From NCBI GenBank assembly GCA_910587575.1, contig CAJULU010000003.1, forward strand, positions 39,729 through 103,728: a DNA stretch of 64,000 nucleotides, read 5' to 3'. The position numbers and the translations under genes were made by a program. The notes beneath the pieces are model-generated. The model saw only the letters and a list, made by a program, of their open reading frames with translations. It did no database searches and was not told where the DNA came from. This DNA is from an uncultured Dorea sp. GTDB lineage: Bacteria > Bacillota > Clostridia > Lachnospirales > Lachnospiraceae. Shown piece after piece: positions 10,081 through 18,506 of the stretch (the first letter of the stretch is position 1; every line of letters begins with the position of its first letter).

Positions 10081-10851
10081 TTGATTTATGAACTGAAGCA
10101 GCTTGAAAAAGCGGATATACTGTTTAGAGACTGGCAGGAGACGATGGTATGGTCCTGCCTGCAGGGTGTGATGGGGACGATCTATGTGGATTCCCGGGAG
10201 CATCCGCAGACCGCAATGGCGCGGCTGGGAGACTTCGTTTTTTTTGCAGGCAGGCCGGACAAAGAATTTGTGTTGTCCGGACCGGGACGGGGAGGCCATG
10301 AGTTTACGATCATGGTTCCTGGAGATGGGGCGTGGACGGATCTGATTGTGGAATGCTGCGGTAAAAATGCCAGGAGGGTTGTCCGGTATGCGATTCAGAA
10401 AGAGCCGGACGTGTTTGACCGGGAAAGGCTTCAGAAGCTTGCCGAAGGACTGCCTGAAGGAATGGTTTTTGAGATGATGGATGAAAGGTTGTTCCGGTAT
10501 TGTAAGGAAACGGAATGGTGCAGGGACTGGGTGGCTCAATATGATGATTATGCGATGTACCAGAACTGGGGGATGGGAGTGGTGGCCCTGAAGGATGGGG
10601 AAGTGGTTTCCGGGGCTTCCTCTTATTCCGGTTACAGGGGCGGAATTGAGATTCAGATTGACACCAGAAAAGATTGCCGAAGACAGGGGATTGCCTGTGC
10701 ATGTGGGGCAAAGCTGATTCTGGAATGCCTGAAACGGGGGTGGTATCCAAGCTGGGATGCTCAGAATCCCGCATCCGTGGCCCTGGCAGAGAAGCTGGGG
10801 TATCATCTGGATCATGAGTATACGGCTTTTGAAGTAATGGCGGATCATTGA
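10081..10851 (+). CDS. GNAT family N-acetyltransferase
   Basis: A 256-residue protein whose C-terminal half has the GNAT acetyl-CoA site: QIDTRKDCRRQGIACACG (about residues 191-208) corresponds to the R/Q-x-x-G-x-A loop, followed by NPASVALAEKLGYH. The N-terminal half (residues 1-130) is the extra domain seen in the two-domain GNAT group. The start is TTG 10081, after a strong AAGGAGGG site. The acceptor substrate is unknown. It is a single gene, with no clear operon partner. Confidence 0.82.
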   Translation: MIYELKQLEKADILFRDWQETMVWSCLQGVMGTIYVDSREHPQTAMARLGDFVFFAGRPDKEFVLSGPGRGGHEFTIMVPGDGAWTDLIVECCGKNARRVVRYAIQKEPDVFDRERLQKLAEGLPEGMVFEMMDERLFRYCKETEWCRDWVAQYDDYAMYQNWGMGVVALKDGEVVSGASSYSGYRGGIEIQIDTRKDCRRQGIACACGAKLILECLKRGWYPSWDAQNPASVALAEKLGYHLDHEYTAFEVMADH

Positions 10852-10992
10852 GGTATTGCTGCCGCTGTTGCGGCAAATCATTTTGCGGAAGAAAAGGCAG
10901 ATGAAATATTTACAATATCTCTTGACTTTAAGTATACTTCAGGTTGTATGATAAAATGAACAATGAAACCAGAGGCAAGGAGGAGTTTGACA

Positions 10993-11469
10993 ATGGGCAA
11001 AGTATTGGTAGCATATTTCAGCGCAAGCGGAGTAACTGCGCAAGTAGCAGAGAGACTGGCAAGGGAGACAGGGGCGGACTTGTTTGAAATAGAACCGGAA
11101 GTTCCATACACGGACGAAGATCTTGACTGGCGGGATAAGGGAAGCAGGAGTTCTGTGGAAATGAGCGACAGGGGATGCCGCCCTGCAATCCGCTCTAAGG
11201 TAGGGGATATGAGTCAGTATCATGTGGTATTTATCGGATTCCCGGTGTGGTGGTACAGGGAACCGTCTATTATTGATACTTTTATGGAAGCCTATGATTT
11301 TGCAGGGAAGACGGTGATACCGTTTGCTACATCCGGCGGAAGCCCAATGGGAGAAGCCGGGAAAAATATACAGGCTTTAGCGCCAGGGGCAAAAGTTGCG
11401 GACGGGAAACGTTTTGCGGCGGAGACTTTGGGTAAAGATCTTTCCGGCTGGGCGTCAGAGTGGATATAA
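10993..11469 (+). CDS. flavodoxin
   Basis: A 158-residue flavodoxin-fold protein. The N-terminal VLVAYFSASGVT is the FMN phosphate-binding loop of the long-loop/NAD(P)H-dependent FMN reductase type, and FIGFPVWWYREP binds the isoalloxazine ring in related proteins. This form is common in anaerobic Firmicutes as a small electron carrier or reductase. ATG 10993 is chosen because AAGGAGG (10978-10984) precedes it; the upstream ATG 10963 has no site. A terminator follows. The gene marks the chromosomal flank beside the interrupted cotJC. Confidence 0.9.
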   Translation: MGKVLVAYFSASGVTAQVAERLARETGADLFEIEPEVPYTDEDLDWRDKGSRSSVEMSDRGCRPAIRSKVGDMSQYHVVFIGFPVWWYREPSIIDTFMEAYDFAGKTVIPFATSGGSPMGEAGKNIQALAPGAKVADGKRFAAETLGKDLSGWASEWI

Positions 11470-11497
11470 GTAAAATAATTTCCTTGCTGTTCTGAGA

Positions 11498-11529
11498 AAG
11501 GGCAAAACCTGGTGAATGGTTTTGCCCTT
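11498..11529 (+). terminator. terminator of flavodoxin gene
   Basis: Perfect 12-bp arms AAGGGCAAAACC and GGTTTTGCCCTT around an eight-base loop, 28 bases after the stop, followed by a T-containing tail. It may also serve a restored cotJC transcript from the other side. Confidence 0.75.
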
Positions 11530-11562
11530 GATTATTTCAGATAGATCCTGTGGGTTTAAAAG

Positions 11563-11658
11563 TTAGTCACGGGGACGGATATCAAACTCAGGGTTGATGG
11601 CATAGAAGTTTTTGCTGTCTAAGTGATCCTGGACGATTCTTAAAGATTCACCGAAACG
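11563..11658 (-). pseudogene. cotJC: 3' fragment of cotJC (last 27 codons plus repeat core)
   Basis: Read on the minus strand, the sequence downstream of the 12-bp core encodes a 27-residue C-terminus starting SLRIVQDHLD and ending FDIRPRD, then TAA at 11563-11565. This is the normal C-terminal segment of CotJC, the manganese-catalase-like coat protein, whose 5' part ends at the same RFGE residues at 29618-30142. The fragment has no start and no ribosome site of its own. Joining the two halves at the core gives an in-frame 202-residue protein. I therefore treat it as the displaced end of an interrupted gene rather than decayed sequence: no stop or frameshift was found in it. Confidence 0.9.
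11647..11658. repeat. attachment-site core, recombinase end
   Basis: CGTTTCGGTGAA on the minus strand, identical to the core at 29618-29629 and in the same frame of cotJC. Just inside the element lies CAATCTTCCC, the reverse complement of GGGAAGATTG found just inside the other end. Confidence 0.88.
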
Positions 11659-11708
11659 GGAAGATTGAAGTAGAATTACCTCAAAAAAGATAGCGGTTAA
11701 AATCCGCT

Positions 11709-13217
11709 TTAGATTTTCCATGTGATTTCAATATTCCCGTTTGCTATCTTAATTACTTTGATTAAAGTATCAACGACTGTCTGCTTATCCTCAAAGGAAA
11801 TCTTATCCCATTTCCCTACATGGTCTGTTATTTGTCCGATTTTATCACCTGTTTTAGAAACGGGGAGAGAATGAAGTTCTTCCTGTAAGGTCTGGCGTTC
11901 AGTATCTAACTCGGTAATCTTATCATTGATGTATTTCATCAAAACGCTATTGGCGTTTGCTACTTTTGAAAGCAGGTCGTTGATTTCCTCGTCGATTTGT
12001 GTCAAACGGATTTTTGTTTTTGATAATTGGGGATTTGCCCCAGCGTCTTTTCCACTGGATAGCTTTTTAAACTCTGACAGTCTGTCACGGATAGCGTTCA
12101 GCATATATTCTTCCAGAACGTCGGCATAGATGGTACAGCCTGTTCCTTTGCAAGTTCCGCTGTTTCCTACGCAGCTACATACAAAATAGCGTCCGTGTTT
12201 TGTCTTTGCTTTTCTCACTACCAATGCATAACCACAATTACCACATTTTACTTTTCCTACCAGCCATGAATTTTTAGCCTTGCAGGTCTTAGTTGACTGG
12301 CGGTTATTCAGACAGCGTACCCGACATGCTATCCATGTCTTAGAGGGAATAAATCCCTTATGTGGTGCTAACACAATTTCTTTATCAGCAAGGTCACATT
12401 GTTTTCTGGTCTTTGAGACTGTTCCCTTGTAGAGATAACAAGCATTATAGCCTGTAAAATCACTTGCAGGATTGAAGATATTCGCACCTTGATTTTTGTA
12501 GAAATTGTACACATCAATATCCGCTTCAACATAAATAGGATTTCTTAACATTTCACTTAACCTTGCGGTACTCCAATTAGCACCTCGTAAGTTTTTAATA
12601 CCGTGATTATTAAGATACCGCATAATCTCACCAAGCGAATTTGACGGGTTCGCATACATGGAATAAATGAGTTTCAGTTGTTCACTTTCTTCTGGAACTT
12701 CTTCATACATGGAAGTGCGGACATTATCAATTACCGTATCCACAAGCCGGAAACCATAAGGAATACGACCACCCATGTAAAAACCATGCTTACACCTTGC
12801 ATAATAAGCGTCTGTTACTCGTTTCTGTATTGTTTCTCGTTCGAGCTGTGCAAAAACAATACAAATATTCAACATAGCTCTGCCGATTGGCGCTGATGTG
12901 TCGAACTTCTCTGTTGAGGAAACAAATTCTACACTGTATTTCTGAAATACTTCCATCATGTTAGCGAAGTCCAGTATCGAACGGCTGATACGGTCTAGCT
13001 TGTAAACGATAACTCGCTTGATTTTACCAGCTTTGATGTCAGACATCATTTTTTCAAAATCCGGTCTGTTTGTGTTCTTTCCGCTGAATCCCCTGTCTGC
13101 ATATTCGATATAAGGGTCTCCGTGGGTTTCATATTTACAATATTCAAGCTGGCTTTCAACGGATATACTGTCTTTCTTTTCGATTGATTGGCGTCCATAT
13201 AATGCGTCATACATCAT
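11709..13217 (-). CDS. large serine recombinase (TndX/TnpX type)
   Basis: A 502-residue site-specific recombinase. The resolvase domain carries the catalytic serine Ser11 in LYGRQS and the conserved segments VYKLDRISRS and ERETIQKRV. A recombinase domain follows (about 160-290). The zinc ribbon is visible as CGNCGYALV and a later CSC/CKGTGC cluster near residues 325-360. The C-terminal coiled coil spans about 390-460. It sits 50 bases from the element end, as integrases usually do, and is the only recombinase in the element. ATG 13217 after GGAGGA is chosen; the frame is open further upstream. It is inferred to excise and integrate the element at the cotJC core. Confidence 0.92.
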   Translation of the reverse strand: MMYDALYGRQSIEKKDSISVESQLEYCKYETHGDPYIEYADRGFSGKNTNRPDFEKMMSDIKAGKIKRVIVYKLDRISRSILDFANMMEVFQKYSVEFVSSTEKFDTSAPIGRAMLNICIVFAQLERETIQKRVTDAYYARCKHGFYMGGRIPYGFRLVDTVIDNVRTSMYEEVPEESEQLKLIYSMYANPSNSLGEIMRYLNNHGIKNLRGANWSTARLSEMLRNPIYVEADIDVYNFYKNQGANIFNPASDFTGYNACYLYKGTVSKTRKQCDLADKEIVLAPHKGFIPSKTWIACRVRCLNNRQSTKTCKAKNSWLVGKVKCGNCGYALVVRKAKTKHGRYFVCSCVGNSGTCKGTGCTIYADVLEEYMLNAIRDRLSEFKKLSSGKDAGANPQLSKTKIRLTQIDEEINDLLSKVANANSVLMKYINDKITELDTERQTLQEELHSLPVSKTGDKIGQITDHVGKWDKISFEDKQTVVDTLIKVIKIANGNIEITWKI

Positions 13218-13266
13218 CTCTTTGTCCTCCCGACAAGGACGTATGACATAAGCCGCCCACACTTAT

Positions 13267-13295
13267 ATTATACCACCGAACGTATATTCTTTCAA
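13267..13295 (-). promoter_or_regulatory. sigma-A type promoter for the serine recombinase
   Basis: TTGAAA (13290-13295) and TATAAT (13267-13272) on the minus strand with exactly 17 bases between them, about 50 bases before the recombinase start. The recombinase therefore looks expressible in vegetative cells. No convincing sigma-E or sigma-K promoter was seen here. Confidence 0.7.
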
Positions 13296-13300
13296 TAAAA

Positions 13301-13465
13301 TCAATCATATTTTTTAAATATCTGGAATAACTGTTTTTCAATTTCCTGTCTGGCAGCTTTTTGTGATTCTTCTGTATATTGTGGGCGGCGGTTGATTACA
13401 ATTAGTTTCATTTTTTGCTGATTGATATTATCTTTATCAATCGCATAAAATATTTTATCTTCCAT
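13301..13465 (-). CDS. small hypothetical protein upstream of the recombinase
   Basis: A 54-residue ORF starting MEDKIFYAID and ending FQIFKKYD, preceded by a GGGGGT site seven bases upstream. It is polar and charged, with a predicted helix in its second half (EESQKAARQEIEKQL) and an arginine-rich NRRPQY segment. I do not recognise the family. Position directly ahead of a large serine recombinase is typical of accessory factors, including recombination directionality factors, so it is a candidate for controlling excision; nothing in its sequence proves that. Confidence 0.65.
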   Translation of the reverse strand: MEDKIFYAIDKDNINQQKMKLIVINRRPQYTEESQKAARQEIEKQLFQIFKKYD

Positions 13466-13916
13466 AAAACATACCCCCTTGCAGGTACTTTTGTATATCT
13501 TATGAAAGACAGCAAGTACACTATAACAATGAGCAATCAGACGGCTTTGGAAAGCTCCGCTGGATTTTCACCATTCCCATTCTGATGGGCAAACCGTGTC
13601 ATACGGGCGTATCATTATTCTGATATACAGGTCATGGCAGCGGTTTATCCAACAACCGCCCACGGTTCACTGAAAATTATCGCTCTATGATGATTCCCCC
13701 TTTCGGTCATGGCGTTTTCGTCCGTCGGCTCGCTGCATATCAAACGTATCTGATTGCTTTATTCTATTGTCAAAGAACACTCGACTGTAATTTGCCAGTC
13801 TATGAAAATCCACTATTAGAATAATGGATTTTCATAAACTAACAAGAAAAGTATGTTGGAGTATTGCTTTAAGCTATTTCCATCTCAAATTTCATTATCA
13901 TCTTCATTAAAGCAGT
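13466..13916. other. gene-poor leader region with a strong inverted repeat
   Basis: No convincing gene in about 450 bases. It contains perfect 12-bp arms TATGAAAATCCA (13801-13812) and TGGATTTTCATA (13825-13836), which lie downstream of the HTH/sigma genes and could end their transcript. On the minus strand a TTTGACAA segment near 13765-13772 gives a possible -35 box for the small ORF and recombinase, without a clear -10. Confidence 0.5.
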
Positions 13917-14108
13917 TCAGATTCTGCCCTTTAATTCCATATCCACAGCAAGATAGATATTTCCATATTCATCAAATAGAGGGCGTAAACTGGCTTTTGA
14001 TATGTATGCGTCATAGTGATTTAAAACTTTATGAATTGCCATTTCGTTTCCATCTGTCGCTGCTGCAATAACAGCATATTGCGGACATTTAGCTGTTGAT
14101 TTCATCAT
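13917..14108 (-). CDS. HTH_16 domain protein (Tn916 Orf8-like)
   Basis: A 63-residue protein with the pattern YAVIAAATDGNEMAIHKVL, then YISKASLRPLFDEYGN, typical of the helix-turn-helix protein that accompanies the sigma factor in Tn916-family elements. It is a little shorter than usual: a TGA follows MELKGRI where relatives run on for some 15-20 residues, so it may be slightly truncated. It overlaps the sigma-factor stop by 20 bases. The presumed role is DNA binding in control of element genes. Confidence 0.75.
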   Translation of the reverse strand: MMKSTAKCPQYAVIAAATDGNEMAIHKVLNHYDAYISKASLRPLFDEYGNIYLAVDMELKGRI

Positions 14109-14529
14109 CTTTCATTTCCTCCTTAATTAATCTCCTAATTTCCTTCAATGCATTTGCACGGTTTCTGGTAGCTGTCGAGCGTGCTATTTGAAAAAAATTT
14201 GAGATTTCTTCATCTGTCATATCCAAGAAATAATACATTAAAATAATGTCTCTTTTTCTTTCAGACAGACATTTTAGAGTAGCGTACAACCTGTCATCTA
14301 AAACATGGATAATCTCACCCAGCACTTTGAATGATGTTAAATCAGAAAAGTATTCATCCGTCTTTCCGATACAGTTTATTTCCGTTTCTGATAAGTCTGA
14401 AAATGTCAATTCATGCTTTGCACGTCTACCAATTTCCCGTTCATAATCTTTTACGGTACAATCAATAACTTTACGTGCCAGAGTGTCAAATTGAAGTTGG
14501 ATAGCTTTTTGGAAAGAAGTTATTCTCAT
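14089..14529 (-). CDS. sigma-70-like factor (Tn916 Orf7-like)
   Basis: A 146-residue ECF-like sigma factor. The C-terminal part reads LSERKRDIILMYYFLDMTDEEIS followed by ARSTATRNRANALKEI (region 4.2 helix-turn-helix). In Tn916, Orf7/Orf8 promote transcription of the excision genes, so this pair may drive recombinase expression. ATG 14529 is chosen because AAAGGGGGTG precedes it; the frame is open to 14622 but that start lacks a site. Confidence 0.82.
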   Translation of the reverse strand: MRITSFQKAIQLQFDTLARKVIDCTVKDYEREIGRRAKHELTFSDLSETEINCIGKTDEYFSDLTSFKVLGEIIHVLDDRLYATLKCLSERKRDIILMYYFLDMTDEEISNFFQIARSTATRNRANALKEIRRLIKEEMKDDEINS

Positions 14530-14998
14530 AATCTCACCCCCTTTCTTGTGGACTGAAAGGGGATAAAATTGTTCTTTCCCTTTTCGCACTAACACTCGTT
14601 TCATAAGAGCGTTTTGGTGCATATTTCTAAAAAAAGTAATATTTTCTTTTGCATAATAAAAAGCCTGACCGATAAAAATCGGCAGACTTCGTTACAATCT
14701 GTTTATTTCAATAAACAGATACAAAGTAATAAACTTTGAAGATGTTGTATGGGGAGAGCATTACACCCCTTATTTTTGCTGGTTATGTCATTTAATAGCA
14801 AAATTTTTATCGGAAAATTTTACATTTATTTACAATTTTTTTGTTAATCATACATCAATATATGTGAAAAAATTGTCAAATATTGTCAACAAAAAATATT
14901 TGTCTTATTCATTTCCTTGAAATGGAATTTATAGATTCCATTTTAGCTACATAAAATTATTATAATTTTTTTATTCCCAAACCTAAAGGAGAATGTAG
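14530..14998. other. intergenic region with hairpins and candidate operator
   Basis: AT-rich, divergent between the sigma gene and xre. It contains a small CCGAT/ATCGG hairpin (about 14669-14682), an 11-bp palindrome of ATCTGTTTATT arms (14697-14720) and an inverted repeat AAATGGAAT/ATTCCATTT (14920-14943). The last lies just upstream of TATAAT (14961-14966) and could be an operator for the Xre repressor. No gene was seen. Confidence 0.5.
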
Positions 14999-15238
14999 TT
15001 GATTATGAAACTAAAACAAGATATATCCATAGGTGAGAATCTTCGTACTCTTAGAAAGAGAGCAGGATTGTCTCAAGAAGAAGTTGCGGCAAAATTACAG
15101 ATATTAGAACTTCCAGTAAGCAGAGAAGTCATTTCACAAATGGAATGTGGGAAATATAGTATCCGAATAAGTGTGTTAATGGGAATGATTTTCCACCGCC
15201 AAGAGAGCCTAAGAACGCCGCCGCTAACGCATTGGTGA
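14999..15238 (+). pseudogene. truncated XRE regulator (Tn916 Orf9-like)
   Basis: The first about 60 codons are an XRE helix-turn-helix domain (NLRTLRKRAGLSQEEVAAKL, then ISQMECGKYSIRISVL). After about base 15180 the frame runs into the antisense of the VirB4-type ATPase gene and stops after 19 unrelated residues. The DNA-binding part is intact, so a repressor could still be made. TTG 14999 lies seven bases after AAAGGAG; ATG 15005 is the alternative. In Tn916 this gene lies near tet(M), which is absent here. Confidence 0.8.
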
Positions 15239-16625
15239 CAGAACCTTTTACTCCCTGTGCTGCAAGGCTGGGTTTTAAGTAGACGTTTCTTCCCGTATCA
15301 AGGTTATAGCCGATATAAATACCGTCCGTTTCCCCTAACTGCTGCGTCGCCCCGAATCCAAGTCCGGCAAGGAAATCGCTGGTAACATACTGGATATAGT
15401 CATTCATGTACCGCTTGCTTGCTGGTAGAAATTCCCCATGCAATCCCAGCATATCCCCGAACGGGCGTACCAGCTTCACATTCAAGTCGTCGTAGAAATC
15501 CTTGACTTCATCACAGCGGCGTTTCAGCTCGTCCAGATTGTCAGCCGCCACACGGATAACATAGGACAATTTATACATGGATTCCTTTGACTGGTCTAAA
15601 CTGGTTTCCAGCTCATTTACCGAATCCAAAGCCTCCATTACGTTGCTGCCTGTCTCATTGTTGGATTCCCACGCATGGTTATCCAAGTCTTTTAGCTCTT
15701 TCTTCTTGTTGCGGACGGTTGATAAGGCTTTTTTATTTGTCACAATCTCTACATTCATTGAGGTTGAGACAGGGAATGTGAACTGCTGTTGCTGGTAGTA
15801 GAAGATTTCCGAAGATGGAAAGTCCAACTCCCCGACAATGTTGTTGATGGTAAAATAAGCAGCGTAGGTTATGATATCCTCACTGTCTATTTCCAAATAC
15901 CGTTGGTTTTCGGTTATCATACGGCGAGTAGGACGGATGAGGTCATATCGCTTTACCAGTGTTTCACGCTTCAATCTTTTTATGGGAAAATCGTATTCAT
16001 AATCCTCATAGGCAACACCGGCTCTGCCGTAAATATGCTCTATGAGATAGCCAAAATCCTTTTTCTCCAATCTGCGAAATTTAAAGCGTCTGGAAATTTT
16101 ATTTTCCAGTAACTTTTCCATCTTTATGTAACGATTGATTTCATCATTGCTTATGGAAATGAAGTCGCCCATCAGTTTATGGTTGACCTCATAGATAAAA
16201 TCTGTAAAGCTCATAGACACTGATTTCCTTATACCTTTTAAGCTAATTTCTTCTTCATTTACTAACAGCTTAAAAAAAAAAAAAAAACGGTAGTCAATCT
16301 GGTTTTCTCCAATCATATCTACTAATGCTTGTGTCTGCTGGTCTATCTTCTCACAGGCGACCTCACATAGCCGCCCTGTGATTTCCTTCTTTGAACGCTC
16401 TTGTGTAGCCCGTATACTTGATTCCGTGCTTATCTGTAAGGCATGGATTTTCCCGTCACGGCTCTGTGCGATAAGCTGGCGGAAGTTATCATGTACCAGA
16501 TACTTTTCCTCTGGTGACAGGAACGAATAATTGTAGGGTATCAACTCGTAGTAGGCAAAACATTCGCCGTCATAGTTGAATACCAGATTGTTTTCAATAT
16601 ATTTAATCGGGAACATAGATTTCAC
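15129..16625 (-). pseudogene. truncated VirB4-like conjugation ATPase (Tn916 Orf16-like)
   Basis: The N-terminal about 480 residues are colinear with the T4SS ATPase of Tn916 (Orf16, about 815 residues). The frame ends at the Walker A motif GSLGGGKS and then reads 19 residues from the antisense of xre. Walker B and the whole motor domain are missing, so ATPase function is lost. A run of 15 A residues (16272-16286) encodes a five-phenylalanine stretch and is prone to slippage. It overlaps tcpE by 23 bases, as in intact elements. The gene for the mating-channel proteins that should follow is deleted. Confidence 0.88.
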
Positions 16626-16992
16626 TCCTAACTGCTGTGACAGCGGTATTAAAATTTTCAGTTTTCAGATGGACGGTCTTTCCGGCATAGGTGACTTTTG
16701 GGCGTAAGTAGTAGGAAATACAGGATTTTAGGAATCCAAATGGTTTCTTCCCGTCGAAAGTCTTTTGGGATACGAACCATGTAAACGCTACGGGAAATCC
16801 AAAATATTTGAGGAATACCCCGTCAATCATGGAGAATGGCGGCAGCTCCCCGAACAGGATAACGACGAACAGCGACAGCACAAACCACGCCATCTGGCTA
16901 AAGGTCACGGGAAATGGGAGCTGAAAGTCATTGATAGCATAGATAACTTTCTCCACGCTCCAAATATTAGTGTAGCTTTTTAATTTTTTCAA
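16603..16992 (-). CDS. TcpE family conjugal transfer membrane protein (Orf17-like)
   Basis: A 129-residue protein with two hydrophobic helices in residues 25-75 and the family pattern PFSMIDGVFLKYFGFPVAF, followed by FLKSCISYYLRPK. TcpE is a membrane part of the Tn916/pCW3-type mating apparatus. It lies just ahead of the truncated ATPase gene, the usual order. Confidence 0.85.
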   Translation of the reverse strand: MKKLKSYTNIWSVEKVIYAINDFQLPFPVTFSQMAWFVLSLFVVILFGELPPFSMIDGVFLKYFGFPVAFTWFVSQKTFDGKKPFGFLKSCISYYLRPKVTYAGKTVHLKTENFNTAVTAVRSEIYVPD

Positions 16993-17144
16993 TTTTCTGA
17001 ATCATCCCTTTCTTATTTTCTTTAACTGAAAACGGCAGTCTGTTTCCAGACCGCCGCATATCTCTTGTTGCATAAAAAAACCAGTGGTGCTTCACTGGAA
17101 GATAATAAATCCGTATGCTATTATCACTACTGGTAGAAGTATCC

Positions 17145-17633
17145 TTAATACGGACATTCAAATACCCCGTGATTGGTAACTACAAAATGTCCTTCTAAAT
17201 CTAAGTCACGCCCGTATGCTTCATAATCTATGTAGCTGCGGATTCTGTCTGGTATCTCTCCGAGACTTTGACATTCATCTATGAAATAGTAGGCAACGTC
17301 GGTCATATCGTTGCAATCGGGATACTGGATAATCTCATCTGCATGTTCGCATAGTTCTTCTAAATTGCGGTAGTAGCCAAGCAGCTCCGAAAGCTCGTCC
17401 TGTATGTCCTCCGGTAAATCCTCCACCATCTCGCAAAGTCGGTTGATTTCCTCAATAGGCGTATACTCGTCAATGTCAAAGGGCAGCTCGTAGTCGTGAA
17501 TTGCGTATTCCTCATACTCGTCATTTAAGCCGATACGTTCTGCCATCTCGTCATAGTCTATGGGCGGCGTGAACCATGCGCCCACCAGTTCCCCTTCATT
17601 GTATTTTCCGAGGTTGGCAATGTAAACCTGCAT
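17145..17633 (-). CDS. ardA: antirestriction protein ArdA (Orf18-like)
   Basis: A 162-residue, strongly acidic DNA mimic. It opens MQVYIANLGKYNEGELVGAWF and contains YAIHDYELPFDIDEYTPI, the classic ArdA pattern; length matches Tn916 Orf18 (166). ArdA proteins occupy the DNA site of type I restriction enzymes and protect incoming conjugative DNA. The second ArdA-like gene lies 25 bases upstream. Confidence 0.92.
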   Translation of the reverse strand: MQVYIANLGKYNEGELVGAWFTPPIDYDEMAERIGLNDEYEEYAIHDYELPFDIDEYTPIEEINRLCEMVEDLPEDIQDELSELLGYYRNLEELCEHADEIIQYPDCNDMTDVAYYFIDECQSLGEIPDRIRSYIDYEAYGRDLDLEGHFVVTNHGVFECPY

Positions 17634-17657
17634 TTCTTCTATGATATACCACCACCT

Positions 17658-18161
17658 TTACCGATAGCGGAACACGCCGCTTGCTGTGAAAAGATACTCG
17701 TCGCTTGCTTCTAATTCCTGCCCGATTGACGCATAGTCGATATGGTTCTGCAGAGCAGCCGGAATCTCCCCGTAGAGCTGTTCCTCTGTCAGAAGAATCC
17801 TTGCCAGCGATTCCCCGTCGTATGCGTCATAATGGCGTATCTCGTCCTTGTTTTCAAAAAAATCCTCAAATCTGTAAAACCACTTTTTCTGTATGGTTTC
17901 TATTTCATTCCCCACAGGCGTACCCTCTATTTCCTGTACCTTGCGGCAGTTCTCGTTGACCTCCCAGATGGGAGTGTCGGTATTCACATAGAACGGCAAC
18001 TCATAGTCTGCAATTAATAATTGTTCCTCATGCTCCACGCCTAATCTTTCCTTGATTTCCTCAAAATCCACAAGGCAGTCAAACCAGTCGCCGGAATATT
18101 CCTCGTCGCCCTCTCGGTAAGGCTTTGTATTGTTCAACAGGTAAATCCTCATTTCATACAC
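17658..18161 (-). CDS. second, divergent ArdA-like antirestriction protein
   Basis: A 167-residue acidic protein with the ArdA plan: MRIYLLNNTKPYREGDEEYSGDWF at the start, LLIADYELPFYVNTDTPIWEVN in the middle. It is clearly diverged from its neighbour rather than a recent copy, suggesting a different restriction target. The start may be GTG 18161 or ATG 18152; the latter overlaps the previous stop codon (ATGAAATGA), pointing to coupled translation. Confidence 0.82.
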   Translation of the reverse strand: MYEMRIYLLNNTKPYREGDEEYSGDWFDCLVDFEEIKERLGVEHEEQLLIADYELPFYVNTDTPIWEVNENCRKVQEIEGTPVGNEIETIQKKWFYRFEDFFENKDEIRHYDAYDGESLARILLTEEQLYGEIPAALQNHIDYASIGQELEASDEYLFTASGVFRYR

Positions 18162-18379
18162 GTTGTTTCACGTCCTTTCTTAATTTCCTGTGTTCCCATG
18201 ATTACAATATAATCCTCTCCAAATACATAATGGGAAAATTTTTCTAACTGTTCCTTTGGGTAGGAGTACGGTGGCAGCTCCTTTAATTCTTCCAACACCC
18301 TTTTTCTGCGATGGGGCAGGTCAGAGATATAGTTGCAACCAGCCAGTCCTACCATGTCCTCAAAAATATCTGTTTTCAT
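18149..18379 (-). CDS. small hypothetical protein in the antirestriction operon
   Basis: A 76-residue protein beginning MKTDIFEDMVGLAGCNYISDLP. Small ORFs like this often accompany ardA in Tn916-type elements, but I know no function. It overlaps the second ArdA gene, so it is probably cotranscribed. It has no membrane segment or recognisable motif. Confidence 0.6.
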   Translation of the reverse strand: MKTDIFEDMVGLAGCNYISDLPHRRKRVLEELKELPPYSYPKEQLEKFSHYVFGEDYIVIMGTQEIKKGRETTCMK

Positions 18380-18506
18380 TTAATCCTCCAATTCCACATA
18401 AAAAAAGCAGTAACCATGTTTGATATACTGCTCATTAATTATGAATATAAAATCGTCACCCAAAGACAATACTGAATATTTTTTTACAATTTCAGGTATT
18501 TAATCG

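Noticed and set aside
11563..11646. Fragment first considered a chance ORF near the terminator
   Set aside because: It encodes the exact missing end of CotJC in frame with the shared core.
13466..13850. Possible tyrosine integrase or xis remnant
   Set aside because: No matching reading frame; the serine recombinase is the only recombinase.
16967..17161. Open frame of 64 codons from TTG between ardA and tcpE
   Set aside because: Poor ribosome site, overlaps both neighbours and no recognisable pattern; treated as spacer.
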